Positions 8,967 to 19,028 of a stretch of DNA of 64,000 bases are shown here, piece by piece. The DNA lies in assembly GCF_000695625.1 (NCBI RefSeq), contig NZ_JMQI01000079.1, positions 124,001 through 188,000 on the forward strand, read 5' to 3'. Made by a program: the position numbers and the translations under genes. Every line of letters starts with the position of its first letter. The first letter of the stretch is position 1. The notes beneath the pieces are model-generated. The model was not told the origin of the DNA, did no database searches, and was given only the letters and a program-made list of their open reading frames with translations. The DNA is from Amycolatopsis rifamycinica (GTDB lineage Bacteria > Actinomycetota > Actinomycetes > Mycobacteriales > Pseudonocardiaceae).

Positions 8967-8970
<4 letters not shown>
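7621..8970 (-). CDS. Secreted CBM2-GH18 chitinase (second gene of operon)
   Basis: 449 residues, exported. Signal peptide about residues 1-29 (cleavage near ANA-AG), CBM2 carbohydrate-binding module about 30-134, a Thr/Pro linker about 136-165, then a GH18 catalytic domain. The catalytic strand reads KAIDIDIENSD: the D-x-D-x-E part of the GH18 motif is intact, with the glutamate acting as proton donor, but the first Asp of the classical DGxDxDxE is Lys. WDGSRPLTG and the Cys-containing C terminus resemble small streptomycete GH18 chitinases of the subfamily B type. Its ATG overlaps the stop of the upstream chitinase by four bases, so translation is coupled. Both should respond to GlcNAc via the DasR-like sites upstream of the operon. 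Confidence 0.88.
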
Positions 8971-10595
<1,625 letters not shown>

Positions 10596-10687
10596 CGCTC
10601 TCCCTTGAGCCAGGTGCGGGACGGCGGAAACCAACACCGCCGGCGGGGACCAGGGCGGTGTTTTGCGCCGTTTGCGCAAACGTTACG

Positions 10688-10699
10688 TGGTCCAGACCA
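10688..10699. promoter_or_regulatory. DasR-like site (dre) 1
   Basis: TGGTCCAGACCA, a perfect dyad apart from its centre, one base from the TGGTCTAGACCA core of the Streptomyces DasR responsive element. It lies 93-104 bp upstream of the chitinase operon start. GlcNAc-responsive control is inferred from established DasR biology. Confidence 0.72.
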
Positions 10700-10731
10700 A
10701 TTAGGGAAGCCTCACCACGGAGCGTGACCAT

Positions 10732-10743
10732 TGGTCAAGACCA
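10732..10743. promoter_or_regulatory. DasR-like site (dre) 2
   Basis: TGGTCAAGACCA followed by CT, matching the dre consensus (ACTGGTCTAGACCACT) at most positions. Second of three sites in the divergent chitinase/CBM2-hydrolase region. Confidence 0.65.
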
Positions 10744-10763
10744 CTCCGTGATGACGGCGCCCT

Positions 10764-10779
10764 ACTGGTCCAGACCGGT
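10764..10779. promoter_or_regulatory. DasR-like site (dre) 3
   Basis: ACTGGTCCAGACCGGT, 34 bp from site 2 and 185 bp or more from the CBM2-hydrolase start. Sites 1-3 occupy about 90 bp of the divergent promoter region, suggesting cooperative repression. The rest of the 366-bp gap holds the promoter and the operator at 10912. Confidence 0.65.
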
Positions 10780-10911
10780 TACGCACCGCAGCCGAGCGGG
10801 TCGCGATCCGGAACCGAAGGCACTCCTTGGACCAACCGAGTGAAACCGGCGGATCAGAAGACACATTGCTTGACGAGCGGACGGCGAAGAGTCCAGAGTC
10901 CGAACGCAGAC

Positions 10912-10925
10912 TGGGAGCGCTCCCA
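10912..10925. promoter_or_regulatory. CebR/CelR operator
   Basis: Perfect 14-bp palindrome TGGGAGCGCTCCCA, identical to the operator of the LacI-family cellobiose regulators CebR (Streptomyces) and CelR (Thermobifida). It ends 36 bp upstream of the TTG chosen for the CBM2-hydrolase gene. Cellobiose-induced expression of that gene is the inference. Confidence 0.85.
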
Positions 10926-10961
10926 AGACGGTTGGCCACCCTCGGCGAAGAGGAGATCATC

Positions 10962-12182
10962 TTGCGCGCAACGAATGTCCGGCGGACCACGGCCGTCATG
11001 GCGGCCATCGCGGTGACGACCGCGCCTGCCGTGGCCGGCACCGCGGCAGCCACGGCGGAGGCCGCCGCCGGGTGCCGGGTCGACTACGCGATCGGTTCCC
11101 AGTGGCAGGGCGGGTTCGGCGCCGCCGTGACGGTGACGAACCTCGGCAGCCCGGTGAACGGCTGGCAGGTGGCGTGGGCGTTCTCCGGAGACGAGCGGAT
11201 CACCCAGCTGTGGAACGGTACCCACACGCAGTCGGGCGCCCAGGTGTCGGTGACCAACGCGTCGTGGAACGGCGTCGTCACCACGGGCGGGACAGCCACC
11301 TTCGGCTTCAACGCCACGTCCGGCAGCAACCCGGCCACCCCGTCGGCGTTCACGCTGAACGGCGTCACGTGCACCGGCTCGGTGCCGACCCCGCCGGCGG
11401 GCGGCGAACCCGCGGTGAACAACAACTTCCCGGTCACCCGGGAGGCCGCGTACGGCGACAACCGGTACACCGTGTTCCGGCCGTCGAACCCGCAGGCGGT
11501 GGGTGCGCCGATGCCGGTGCTGGCGTTCGGCAACGGCGCCTGCGCGCACACGGACAACAGCGAGGTCACCCGCGCGTTGACGTTCATCGCGTCGAAGGGC
11601 TTCGTCGTGGTGGACACCGGATCGGCGAACGGCTCGGCCAACGGCGTGCCGAGCGGCTCCCCCATCCCGTCCCTGCTGACCGGCGCGATCACCTGGGCGG
11701 AGCGGGAGCAGAACCGGTCCGGGGCACCGCTGTCGCAGCGGCTCGACCTGACGAAGGTGGCCACCGCGGGCCACTCCTGCGGCGGTCTCGAGGCCTTGGT
11801 CGCCGGGCAGGACAGCCGGGTTTCCGCCACGGTCTCACTGGACAGCGGCTTCTTCGCCGACGGCTCCTTCGGCTACTCCCGAGCCGAGCTCGCCCGGCTC
11901 CACGCACCGACGTTGTTCATGGCCGGCGGTCCGTCCGACATCGCCTACGACAACACCCGGGCCAACTACGACCTGGCCACCGTGCCCGCCGTGCTGGCGG
12001 TGCACCCCCAGGCGGGGCACGTCGGCTTCATCACCGGGAACCAGCTGACCGACGGCATGACCACGGTCGTCCAGTTCCTCGACATGGTCCTCAACGGCAA
12101 CGCCACGGCCCGCTCCTACATCCTGGACCCGTCCGGACTCGCGTCGAAGTACCCGTGGACGGTGTCCAGGAAGAACTTCTGA
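10962..12182 (+). CDS. Secreted CBM2-alpha/beta hydrolase
   Basis: 406 residues from TTG 10962, which has GAGGAG 6-7 bases upstream. The longer frame from 10827 would put the cellobiose operator inside the coding region and hide the signal peptide. Signal peptide about residues 1-36, CBM2 from Cys38 to about 138 (CRVDYAIGSQWQGGF ... WNGVVTTGG), Pro-rich linker, then an alpha/beta hydrolase with nucleophile elbow GHSCGG (Ser272), Asp in MAGGPSDIAYD and His in QAGHVGF. The catalytic domain resembles dienelactone-hydrolase/cutinase-like secreted esterases. The CBM2 would bind cellulose, xylan or chitin, so an accessory esterase acting on plant cell wall is likely. The perfect CebR operator supports this. 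Confidence 0.85.
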   Translation: MRATNVRRTTAVMAAIAVTTAPAVAGTAAATAEAAAGCRVDYAIGSQWQGGFGAAVTVTNLGSPVNGWQVAWAFSGDERITQLWNGTHTQSGAQVSVTNASWNGVVTTGGTATFGFNATSGSNPATPSAFTLNGVTCTGSVPTPPAGGEPAVNNNFPVTREAAYGDNRYTVFRPSNPQAVGAPMPVLAFGNGACAHTDNSEVTRALTFIASKGFVVVDTGSANGSANGVPSGSPIPSLLTGAITWAEREQNRSGAPLSQRLDLTKVATAGHSCGGLEALVAGQDSRVSATVSLDSGFFADGSFGYSRAELARLHAPTLFMAGGPSDIAYDNTRANYDLATVPAVLAVHPQAGHVGFITGNQLTDGMTTVVQFLDMVLNGNATARSYILDPSGLASKYPWTVSRKNF

Positions 12183-12214
12183 CCGGCCGGCCGTCACAGA
12201 AGGGGCCGAAACAG

Positions 12215-12246
12215 CAAGGAACCCCCTGTCTCCAGGGGGTTCCTTG
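12215..12246. terminator. Bidirectional hairpin terminator
   Basis: 13-bp perfect stem with 6-base loop between the CBM2-hydrolase gene and the oppositely transcribed tRNA-Arg; it can serve both. Confidence 0.8.
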
Positions 12247-12269
12247 TACTGCTGTCTCAACCAGACGTG

Positions 12270-12342
12270 CGCCCGAAGGGATTCGAACCCCTGACCTTCT
12301 GATCCGTAGTCAGATGCTCTATCCAGCTGAGCTACGGGCGCG
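12270..12342 (-). tRNA. tRNA-Arg (ACG)
   Basis: 73 nt on the minus strand, acceptor GCGCCCG/CGGGCGC, T-loop GGTTCGAATCC, anticodon loop CTACGGA giving ACG. CCA is not encoded. It lies 40 bp downstream of tRNA-Ser on the same strand. Confidence 0.95.
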
Positions 12343-12382
12343 TGTTCAGTTGTAACCTAGCACCCGGCGAACCGAGTACCAG

Positions 12383-12472
12383 CGGAGGCTCCGGGATTTG
12401 AACCCGGGAGGGGGGGTTACCCCCAACCGCATTAGCAGTGCGGCGCCATAGACCAGACTAGGCGAAGCCTCC
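12383..12472 (-). tRNA. tRNA-Ser (GCT)
   Basis: 90 nt on the minus strand with a long variable arm, acceptor GGAGGCT paired with AGCCTCC, T-loop GGTTCAAATCC, and anticodon GCT in CTGCTAA. CCA is not encoded. Confidence 0.93.
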
Positions 12473-12537
12473 TGGGCCCAACGACCACTGCTCAGATAGG
12501 TTACACACCCCCCGATCACCCCGGAACGGGACCCCCC

Positions 12538-14253
12538 TTACGCCCGCTGCAGCAGCCTGAGCAGGCGCGGAGAGCGGCCGCCGAGTCCTTCGGCCTCGAA
12601 CGTCGCGATGCCCACCCGCGGCAGTTCGCGCACCCCGGGGTACACCAGATAGCGAGGCACCCAGCGCGGCCGGAACTTCGCGTTGAACCGGTACAGCGTC
12701 TCGATCTGGATCCAGCGCGAGAAGAAGTGCAGCACCTTCGCCGCCGTCTTCGCGACCGGGCCCGCGCCGATCCGCTGGCCCTGCTCCATCAGCGCGCGGA
12801 AGGCCGCGAAGTTCAGGGACACGTGCTCGACGCCGTGGCGGCCCGCCGCCAGGAGGAGCTCCGAGATCATCAGCTCGTTGACGCCGTTGTCGGCCGTGCG
12901 GTCGCGGCGCATGACGTCCAGCGAGAGGCCCTTCGCGCCCCACGGCACGAACTGGAGCACGCCGCGGACGCGGCCGCCCTGCTCGGCCGTCACCAGTACC
13001 GATCCCGGGTCGCCCATGCGGCCCAGCGCCATCGAGAAGCCGCGCTCGGTCTCCGTGCCGCGCCAGTTGGCGGCCAGGGTTTCCAGCTCGGCCAGCTCGC
13101 CGGGACGCAGGTCCTCCGCCCGGCGCACCAGCACCTTGTAGCCCGCGCGTTTGGTGCGGGCCGCCGCCTGGCGGACGCCGCGCATGACGCGGCCGTCCAA
13201 AGTGAACCCGGCGGCGTCGACGACGGCCTCGTCGCCGATCTCCAGGACCTCCAGGCCGAACCGGGCCCAGACCGTCGCGCCGAGCTCCGAGACGCCCATC
13301 GCCGCCGGGACCCAGCCGCCGCGGCGGCAGACCTCCAGGTACTCCTCGATCGCGCCCGGCCAGGCCTCGTGGTCGCCCAGTGGGTCGGCCGAGCAGAGCG
13401 CCACCCCGGCGATCACGCGGTAGGTGACCGCGGCCTTGCCCGTCTTCGAGAACACCGCGAACTTGTCGCGCCGCAGCGCGAAGTACCCGAGCGAGTCGCG
13501 CTCGCCGTGCTCGTCCAGCAGCCGGCGCAGCCGGGCGACCTCCTCGTCGGTCAGCCGCGGCGCGGGCTCGGCCGAGCGCAGCAGGAAGTACGCCGACACC
13601 AGGACCGCGGCGAGGCCGAACAGCAGGCCGACGGCGGCGGTGAGGTCCTCCAGCCACATCTGGTGGAACACCGCGGGCCCGCTGGCGCCGACCAGCGCGA
13701 GCGCCGACTCGGCGATCCGGTCCCCGAAGCCCATCGGCTCCAGGGCCGCGCGCGGGGCCACGGACAGCAGGATGACGTTGATCACGAACCCGGCCAGCGC
13801 CAGCTGGACGAACACGCGCACCGCCCGCCAGCGCCCGACCACCGGGTCCGGCTTCGCCACGAAGTAGCGCCGGTTGGCGATCAGGCCCACCAGCAGCACC
13901 ACCGACACCAGACCGGCGGCGAAGACGTGCTTCAGCCCGAGGTGCGACATCGTGAGCAGGACCGTCGCGCCGACGGCCAGCTGCCAGGCCCGGCGCTTCC
14001 GGCGCCGGAGCCCCGCGGCCAGCAGCACCAGCAGCACGCCCATGACCAACGCCACGGTGGCCGCCGCGACCGTCGCCTCCTGCGGCAGCTCCAGCCATTC
14101 GGCCAGGTGCCCGCGCAGGCTGCGGCGCCCGGCCGGGACCAGGATCGAGCCCAGGGTCATCAGCCCCGCCAGCCGGGTCACCCAGGTGATCACCCCGACG
14201 GTGGTGGCCCCCGCCACCTTCCAGGTGATCTGCGCGCGTGTCCCCGTCACCAC
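12538..14253 (-). CDS. MprF/LysX-like phosphatidylglycerol lysyltransferase-domain membrane protein
   Basis: 571 residues. The N-terminal half has about seven hydrophobic segments (residues about 15-235). The C-terminal half is a DUF2156/GNAT-like aminoacyl-phosphatidylglycerol synthase domain: RDKFAVFSKTGKAAVTYRV, CSADPLGD, and the late YRFNAKFRPRWVPRYLVYPG. In mycobacterial LysX this module is fused to a lysyl-tRNA synthetase; here no synthetase is fused or adjacent. It probably transfers lysine or another aminoacyl group to phosphatidylglycerol, lowering membrane charge and raising resistance to cationic peptides. The GTG at 14253 is used; a second GTG follows directly. Its start is 37 bp from the end of the acetoacetyl-CoA ligase gene on the same strand. 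Confidence 0.82.
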   Translation of the reverse strand: MVTGTRAQITWKVAGATTVGVITWVTRLAGLMTLGSILVPAGRRSLRGHLAEWLELPQEATVAAATVALVMGVLLVLLAAGLRRRKRRAWQLAVGATVLLTMSHLGLKHVFAAGLVSVVLLVGLIANRRYFVAKPDPVVGRWRAVRVFVQLALAGFVINVILLSVAPRAALEPMGFGDRIAESALALVGASGPAVFHQMWLEDLTAAVGLLFGLAAVLVSAYFLLRSAEPAPRLTDEEVARLRRLLDEHGERDSLGYFALRRDKFAVFSKTGKAAVTYRVIAGVALCSADPLGDHEAWPGAIEEYLEVCRRGGWVPAAMGVSELGATVWARFGLEVLEIGDEAVVDAAGFTLDGRVMRGVRQAAARTKRAGYKVLVRRAEDLRPGELAELETLAANWRGTETERGFSMALGRMGDPGSVLVTAEQGGRVRGVLQFVPWGAKGLSLDVMRRDRTADNGVNELMISELLLAAGRHGVEHVSLNFAAFRALMEQGQRIGAGPVAKTAAKVLHFFSRWIQIETLYRFNAKFRPRWVPRYLVYPGVRELPRVGIATFEAEGLGGRSPRLLRLLQRA

Positions 14254-14290
14254 CCGTGCAACCCGTCACGGACGATCATGCTTCCCCCAT

Positions 14291-16270
14291 TCACCCCCCG
14301 GCGAGCTCCACGAACGGCGCCAGTGCCGCCGGGTTGGCCAGCGCGTCGCGGCTGACGGCCCGGTCGGGAGCCACACCGGCGAGGATCTTCTTCACCGGTA
14401 CCTCACACTTCTTACCGTTCAAGGTACGAGGTATCTCGGAAACCACGACGAACCGATCGGGTACATGGCGCGGTGACAGGGCGCTACGAAGCTCCTTGCG
14501 CAGGCGCGGCTCGACGTCTTCGAGCGCGACACCGCCGGCCAGCACCACGAAACAGATCAGCTGGCCGTCCTCGTTCCCGGCCGCCGAGGTGTCCACGACC
14601 AGCGAGTCCGCGATCTCGTCGTAGCCCTCGACGACCCGGTAGAACTCCGCCGTGCCCATCCGGACGCCGCCGCGGTTGAGCGTCGAGTCGCTGCGGCCGT
14701 AGATCACCGCCGAGCCGCGGTTCGTGATGCGGATCCAGTCGCCGTGGCGCCAGAGCCCGGGGTACATCTCGAAGTACGCCTCGCGCAGCCGCGAGCCGTC
14801 GGGGTCGTTCCAGAAGAACACCGGCATCGACGGCATCGGCTTGGTGATGACCAGCTCGCCGACCTCCTCGACGACGGCGTGGCCGGCTTCGTCGAAGGCG
14901 TTGACCGCGGCACCGAGCGCCGGGCAGGACAGCTCGCCGAGCCAGACCGGCACGTCGGGCGCCGACGCGACGAACGCCGCGCACAGGTCGGTGCCGCCGG
15001 AGACCGAGCAGATCTGGACGTCCGTCCCGACCTCGTCCACGATCCACCGGAAGCCCTCGACGCTGAGCGGCGCGCCGGTGGAGCCCAGCGCGCGCAACCC
15101 GGTCAGGTCGTAGCGCGCGGCGGGCTTGATGCCGGCCTTGAGGCAGCTCTGGATGAACGGCGCCGACGTGCCGAAGTAGGTGACGCGGTGCTGCTCGGCC
15201 AGGTGCCAGAGCGCGTTCAGGTCCGGGTACCCCGGGCTGCCGTCGTAGAGCACGATCGTGGTGCCGACCAGCAGGCCGCTGATGAGGAAGTTCCACATCA
15301 TCCAGCCGGTGGTGCTGAACCAGAAGAACCGGTCGCCGGGCCCGAGGTCGGTCTGCAGGGCCAGCGCCTTGAGGTGCTCGAGCGTGATGCCGCCGTGGCC
15401 GTGCACGATGCCCTTGGGCAGGCCGGTGGTGCCCGACGAATAGAGCACCCACAGCGGGTGCGCGAACTCGACCGGCTCGAACAGCAGCGGGGCGCCCGCG
15501 TGCTTCGCGAGCAGGCCGTCCCAGTCGAGAGCGCCGTCCATCCGGCCCTCGCCGACGTACTCGACGAGCACGGTCGCGGCGAGCGACGGCAGCTGCGCCT
15601 GGAGGTCGGCGATCGTGGTCCGGATGTCGAACTGGCGGCCGTTGTACGCGTAGGCGTTGACCGCGAAGAGCACCTTCGGCTCGATCTGCACGAAGCGGTC
15701 CGCGACCGCGCGGACGCCGAAGTCCGGCGAGCACGACGACCAGACGGCGCCGATGCTCGCCGCGGCGAGGAACGCCACCAGCGTCTGCGGGCAGTTCGGC
15801 GCCAGTGCGACGACCCGGTCGCCCTTGCCGACCCCGAGTTCGAGGAACGCGGCCCGGGCCGCGGCGACCTGCGCGCGAAGCTCGCCGTACGTCAGGTGGT
15901 TCGCGAAGCCGTCTTCGCGGTGGAAGATCACCGCGGTCTCGTCGTCGCCCTTCGCGGCGCCCGCGACGCCGGGGGTGAGCGCGTGCTCGGCGTAGTTGAG
16001 CGTGCCGCCCTCGAACCACACGGCGTCCGGCATCGCACCCGAGAGCACTTCGCCGGGCTGGTCGTGCCAGCGGACGCCGAGGAAGTCCGCGACCGCCGCC
16101 CAGAAGTCGGGGCCGCGCTCGACGGAGAACTCCCACAGCGCGCGGTAGTCGTCCACCTCGACGCCGCGCTCGGCGCGCAGCCACCGGCGGAAGGCTTCGA
16201 TCTTGGTGTCGGCAACGTGGCCCGGCTCGGGGCGCCAGAGCACTTCGGGGGCGTCGGCGGTGTGCGTCAC
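14291..16270 (-). CDS. aacS: Acetoacetate-CoA ligase
   Basis: 659 residues, the usual length for acetoacetyl-CoA synthetase, an ANL adenylating enzyme that converts acetoacetate, CoA and ATP to acetoacetyl-CoA. ATP-binding motif YSSGTTGLPKGIVHGHGG is followed by WFSTTGWMMWN, YGRSDSTLNRGGVRMGTAEFYR and the C-terminal catalytic Lys in IPRTLNGKKCEVPVKKIL. N-terminal KIEAFRRWLRAERG and FLGVRWH are typical of the acetoacetate-specific group. Cytoplasmic. Likely role is ketone-body use or supply of acetoacetyl-CoA for polyketide or PHB synthesis; the neighbours do not decide between them. Confidence 0.92.
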   Translation of the reverse strand: MTHTADAPEVLWRPEPGHVADTKIEAFRRWLRAERGVEVDDYRALWEFSVERGPDFWAAVADFLGVRWHDQPGEVLSGAMPDAVWFEGGTLNYAEHALTPGVAGAAKGDDETAVIFHREDGFANHLTYGELRAQVAAARAAFLELGVGKGDRVVALAPNCPQTLVAFLAAASIGAVWSSCSPDFGVRAVADRFVQIEPKVLFAVNAYAYNGRQFDIRTTIADLQAQLPSLAATVLVEYVGEGRMDGALDWDGLLAKHAGAPLLFEPVEFAHPLWVLYSSGTTGLPKGIVHGHGGITLEHLKALALQTDLGPGDRFFWFSTTGWMMWNFLISGLLVGTTIVLYDGSPGYPDLNALWHLAEQHRVTYFGTSAPFIQSCLKAGIKPAARYDLTGLRALGSTGAPLSVEGFRWIVDEVGTDVQICSVSGGTDLCAAFVASAPDVPVWLGELSCPALGAAVNAFDEAGHAVVEEVGELVITKPMPSMPVFFWNDPDGSRLREAYFEMYPGLWRHGDWIRITNRGSAVIYGRSDSTLNRGGVRMGTAEFYRVVEGYDEIADSLVVDTSAAGNEDGQLICFVVLAGGVALEDVEPRLRKELRSALSPRHVPDRFVVVSEIPRTLNGKKCEVPVKKILAGVAPDRAVSRDALANPAALAPFVELAGG

Positions 16271-16355
16271 GCCCCGAGCCTAATCCCTCGGATCCGGAAG
16301 TCACCGTGGTCCGAACCGACACGGAAACCGGGTTGGCGGTGGTGCCCGCCCACAC

Positions 16356-16985
16356 TTACCGCAGGTGCGCGTCGAACCAGTTGAGCGTGCGCTGCCAGGC
16401 CTCCGCGGCCGCGCCCGGGTCGGCGTCGAAGCGGTGGTTCGCGCCCGGGTAGTGGACGACGTTCGTGGCGACCTTCGCCGACGCCGCGGCATCGCGCAGG
16501 CGCTCGACGTCCGCGCCGCCCGCCTCGTCGCCGGCGTCGCCGTACATGCCGAGCCACGGGCTGGTGAGCCGCCCGGCGATCTCGACCAGCGCGGGCAGTT
16601 CGGCGGCCTGCTGCCCGCCGACGCTCACCGCCGCACCGAGCTTGCGGTGCGAGGCGACGACGAGGGCCGCGGTGCCGCCGAGGTCGAAGCCCATCACGCC
16701 GAGCAGGTCGGCCTGGACGCCCCGCTCGACCAGCCAGGCGAGGGTGCGGTCGGTGGCGTCGAGCAGGTCCTGCTGGGTCAGCTCCTCGTTCTCCAGGTGC
16801 GGGGTGACGGTCAGCCAGCCCTCCGTGGCGAGGCTGGCGAGCAGCAGCCGGACGCCGTCGGTGACGCCGTCGGCCTCGTGGAGCACCACCAGGCCGCCGC
16901 GCAGCGCGCCCTCGGGTTCCGAAAAGGTCAGGCGCAGGGTGCGGCCGTCGGTGCGCGGGTATTCCACGGTGGAGGTCGACGTCAT
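16356..16985 (-). CDS. Dienelactone hydrolase-like protein with Asp at nucleophile position
   Basis: 209 residues from ATG 16985 (a TTG four codons earlier is the alternative). Fold and order match the dienelactone hydrolase family: VVLHEADGVTD carries the conserved Glu, YGDAGDEAGG the Asp and YPGANHRFD the His. The elbow that should read GFCxGG or GFSxGG reads GFDLGG, so the nucleophile would be Asp, as in haloalkane dehalogenases, or the protein is not a classical hydrolase. Cytoplasmic. Transcribed in the same direction as, and 86 bp upstream of, acetoacetyl-CoA ligase. Confidence 0.8.
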   Translation of the reverse strand: MTSTSTVEYPRTDGRTLRLTFSEPEGALRGGLVVLHEADGVTDGVRLLLASLATEGWLTVTPHLENEELTQQDLLDATDRTLAWLVERGVQADLLGVMGFDLGGTAALVVASHRKLGAAVSVGGQQAAELPALVEIAGRLTSPWLGMYGDAGDEAGGADVERLRDAAASAKVATNVVHYPGANHRFDADPGAAAEAWQRTLNWFDAHLR

Positions 16986-17131
16986 CCGTTCACTCAATCA
17001 CTTCGAGGTGAACGGGAGGAAGCCCGGTGACGCAGGTCGCCGGTCCGAAACCGCCTGAAGGGAGTCGCGGGGCGGCGGCCGGGAAAGCTACGGTGACGGG
17101 GTTGTCCCGTCGATTTCCAGGAGCGCCGAAG

Positions 17132-18196
17132 ATGCCGTCCGTGTCCCCGCGTGCCGATCTCGAATCGTTGCCGAAATACATCCCCGGCCGGACGATCGAA
17201 GGCGCGATCAAGCTGGCGAGCAACGAGGTGCCCGGCGGTGCGCTGCCGAGCGTCGCGCGGGCGATCGCCGAGGCCGCGGCCGGCGTCAACCGCTACCCGG
17301 ACACCGGCTCGCAGGCCCTGCGCGAGCGGCTGGCCCGCGAGCTGGACGTGCCGGTGGAGCGCGTCGCGATCGGCTGCGGCTCGGTGTCGCTGTGCCAGCA
17401 GACGATCCAGGCGGTGTGCGCGCCCGGCGACGAGGTCATCTTCGGCTGGCGGTCCTTCGAGGCGTACCCGATCGTGACGCAGGTCGCGAACGCCGTCTCG
17501 GTGAAGGTCCCGATCACCGAGGGCCAGGAGCTCGACCTCGACGCGATGCTCGCGGCGATCACCGACCGGACCCGCGTGGTCTTCGTCTGCAACCCGAACA
17601 ACCCGACCGGCACGGCCGTGCGCCGCACGGAACTGGAGCGGTTCCTGGCCGCCGTACCCGAGCACGTGCTGGTCGTGCTGGACGAGGCGTACAAGGAGTT
17701 CGTCACCGACCCCGAGGTGCCCGACGGCGTCGAGTACACGCGCAGCCGGTCGAACGTCATGGTGCTTCGCACGTTCTCGAAGGCGTACGGCCTCGCGGGC
17801 CTTCGCGTCGGTTACGCGGTCGCGCCCGAGCCGATCGCGGACGCGCTTCGCCAGGTGTACGTGGCTTTCTCGGTGAACATGCTGGCCCAGGTGGCCGCGC
17901 TCGCGTCGCTCGACGCGGCCGACGAGCTCCTGGCCCGCTGCCAGGACATCGTCGTCGAACGCGGCCGGGTCCGTGAGGCGCTGCTCGAAGCGGGCTACCG
18001 GGTGCCGGACACGCAGGCGAACTTCGTCTGGCTGCCGCTCGGTGACCAGGCGGTCCCGTTCGCCGAGCACGCGCTGGACCGCAAGCTGGTGGTGCGCCCG
18101 TTCGCCGGCGACGGCGTCCGCGTGACGATCGGAACCCGCGAGGAGAACGACCTGTTCCTGGCCGCGGCCCGCGACTTCAGCTCGCGAACTGCTTGA
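17132..18196 (+). CDS. Histidinol-phosphate/aromatic aminotransferase family
   Basis: 354-residue class I/II PLP aminotransferase of the HisC/Pat group. ATG 17132 is preceded by AGGAG; upstream frame to 17027 has no homology. Motifs: LASNEVPGGALPSV at the N terminus, NPNNPTGT, the pyridine-binding Asp in VVLDEAYKEF, and the Schiff-base Lys in RTFSKAYGLAGLRVGY. In place of the usual His-specific N-terminal LxxNENP it has LASNEVP, which is closer to the actinobacterial phenylalanine/aromatic aminotransferase Pat. It stands alone, away from his genes, supporting an aromatic amino acid role. Its last 20 bases overlap the convergent TauE-like gene. Confidence 0.87.
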   Translation: MPSVSPRADLESLPKYIPGRTIEGAIKLASNEVPGGALPSVARAIAEAAAGVNRYPDTGSQALRERLARELDVPVERVAIGCGSVSLCQQTIQAVCAPGDEVIFGWRSFEAYPIVTQVANAVSVKVPITEGQELDLDAMLAAITDRTRVVFVCNPNNPTGTAVRRTELERFLAAVPEHVLVVLDEAYKEFVTDPEVPDGVEYTRSRSNVMVLRTFSKAYGLAGLRVGYAVAPEPIADALRQVYVAFSVNMLAQVAALASLDAADELLARCQDIVVERGRVREALLEAGYRVPDTQANFVWLPLGDQAVPFAEHALDRKLVVRPFAGDGVRVTIGTREENDLFLAAARDFSSRTA

Positions 18197-18950
18197 CCAC
18201 CAGCTGGATGACGGCGGCGACGCCGATCACCACGATGACGCCGCGCAGCACCGCCGGCGGCAGCTTCCGGCCGATCTTCGCGCCGAGGAAGCCGCCGGCG
18301 AGCGAGCCGACGGCCAGCCACAGCACGACGGCCCAGCTGATCGGCGCGACGAACGCGTAGATGACCCCGGCGACGAGGTTGACGACGGCGGCGAGGACGT
18401 TCTTGACGCCGTTGAGCTTCTGCAGCGGCTCGGACAGCAGCATCCCCATCACGGCCATCAGCATCACGCCCTGCGCGGCGGTGAAGTACCCGCCGTAGAT
18501 GCCGATGAGGAAGATGAAGAACATCAGCAGCGGCCCGGGCTTGTGCTCGGTCCCGTTCTGTTCGCGCCGCTCGGCGACCCACTTCGACACCTTCGGCTGG
18601 ATGATCACGAGGACCACGGCCAGGCCGACGAGCACGGGCACGACGGCCTCGAAGGCGTCCTTCGGCAGGGAAAGCAGCAGGATGGTGCCACCGATGGCCC
18701 CGAGGAAGGACGCGACGGCGAACTTGGCCGTCTGCGGCCAGTAGCCCTTGAGCTCGTGCCGGTACCCCCACGCACCGCTGAGCGTGCCGGGCGCGAGACC
18801 GATGGCGTTGGACGTCGTCGCCGTCACCGGCGGGTAGCCCAGCGCCACGAGCACGGGGAACGTGACGAGCGTCCCCGACCCGACGACGGCGTTGATGGTC
18901 CCCGCCCAGACCCCGGCGACCACGACGATCAGCGCGTGCCACCACGTCAT
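18177..18950 (-). CDS. TauE/SafE family membrane permease
   Basis: 257-residue polytopic inner-membrane protein with about eight hydrophobic segments in two repeats, each beginning with a Gly/Ser/Thr-rich motif (GTINAVVGSGTLVTFPVL near residue 20 and the second half around GGYFTAAQGVMLMAVMG). The family exports sulfite, sulfoacetate or related organic anions. ATG 18950 removes an unlikely polar N-terminal extension. The substrate cannot be told. Confidence 0.87.
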   Translation of the reverse strand: MTWWHALIVVVAGVWAGTINAVVGSGTLVTFPVLVALGYPPVTATTSNAIGLAPGTLSGAWGYRHELKGYWPQTAKFAVASFLGAIGGTILLLSLPKDAFEAVVPVLVGLAVVLVIIQPKVSKWVAERREQNGTEHKPGPLLMFFIFLIGIYGGYFTAAQGVMLMAVMGMLLSEPLQKLNGVKNVLAAVVNLVAGVIYAFVAPISWAVVLWLAVGSLAGGFLGAKIGRKLPPAVLRGVIVVIGVAAVIQLVVKQFAS

Positions 18951-19028
18951 GAAGCAATCACGTGCGGAGCCTAAGCACCGTGGCGCCCGCCCGCGACGTA
19001 CACGGGACAGATGTGGCAGGCCAGACAC

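Noticed and set aside
10827..10961. 45-residue N-terminal extension of the CBM2-hydrolase
   Set aside because: It would place the CebR operator inside the coding region and leave a polar N terminus in front of the signal peptide. The TTG at 10962 has a good ribosome site.
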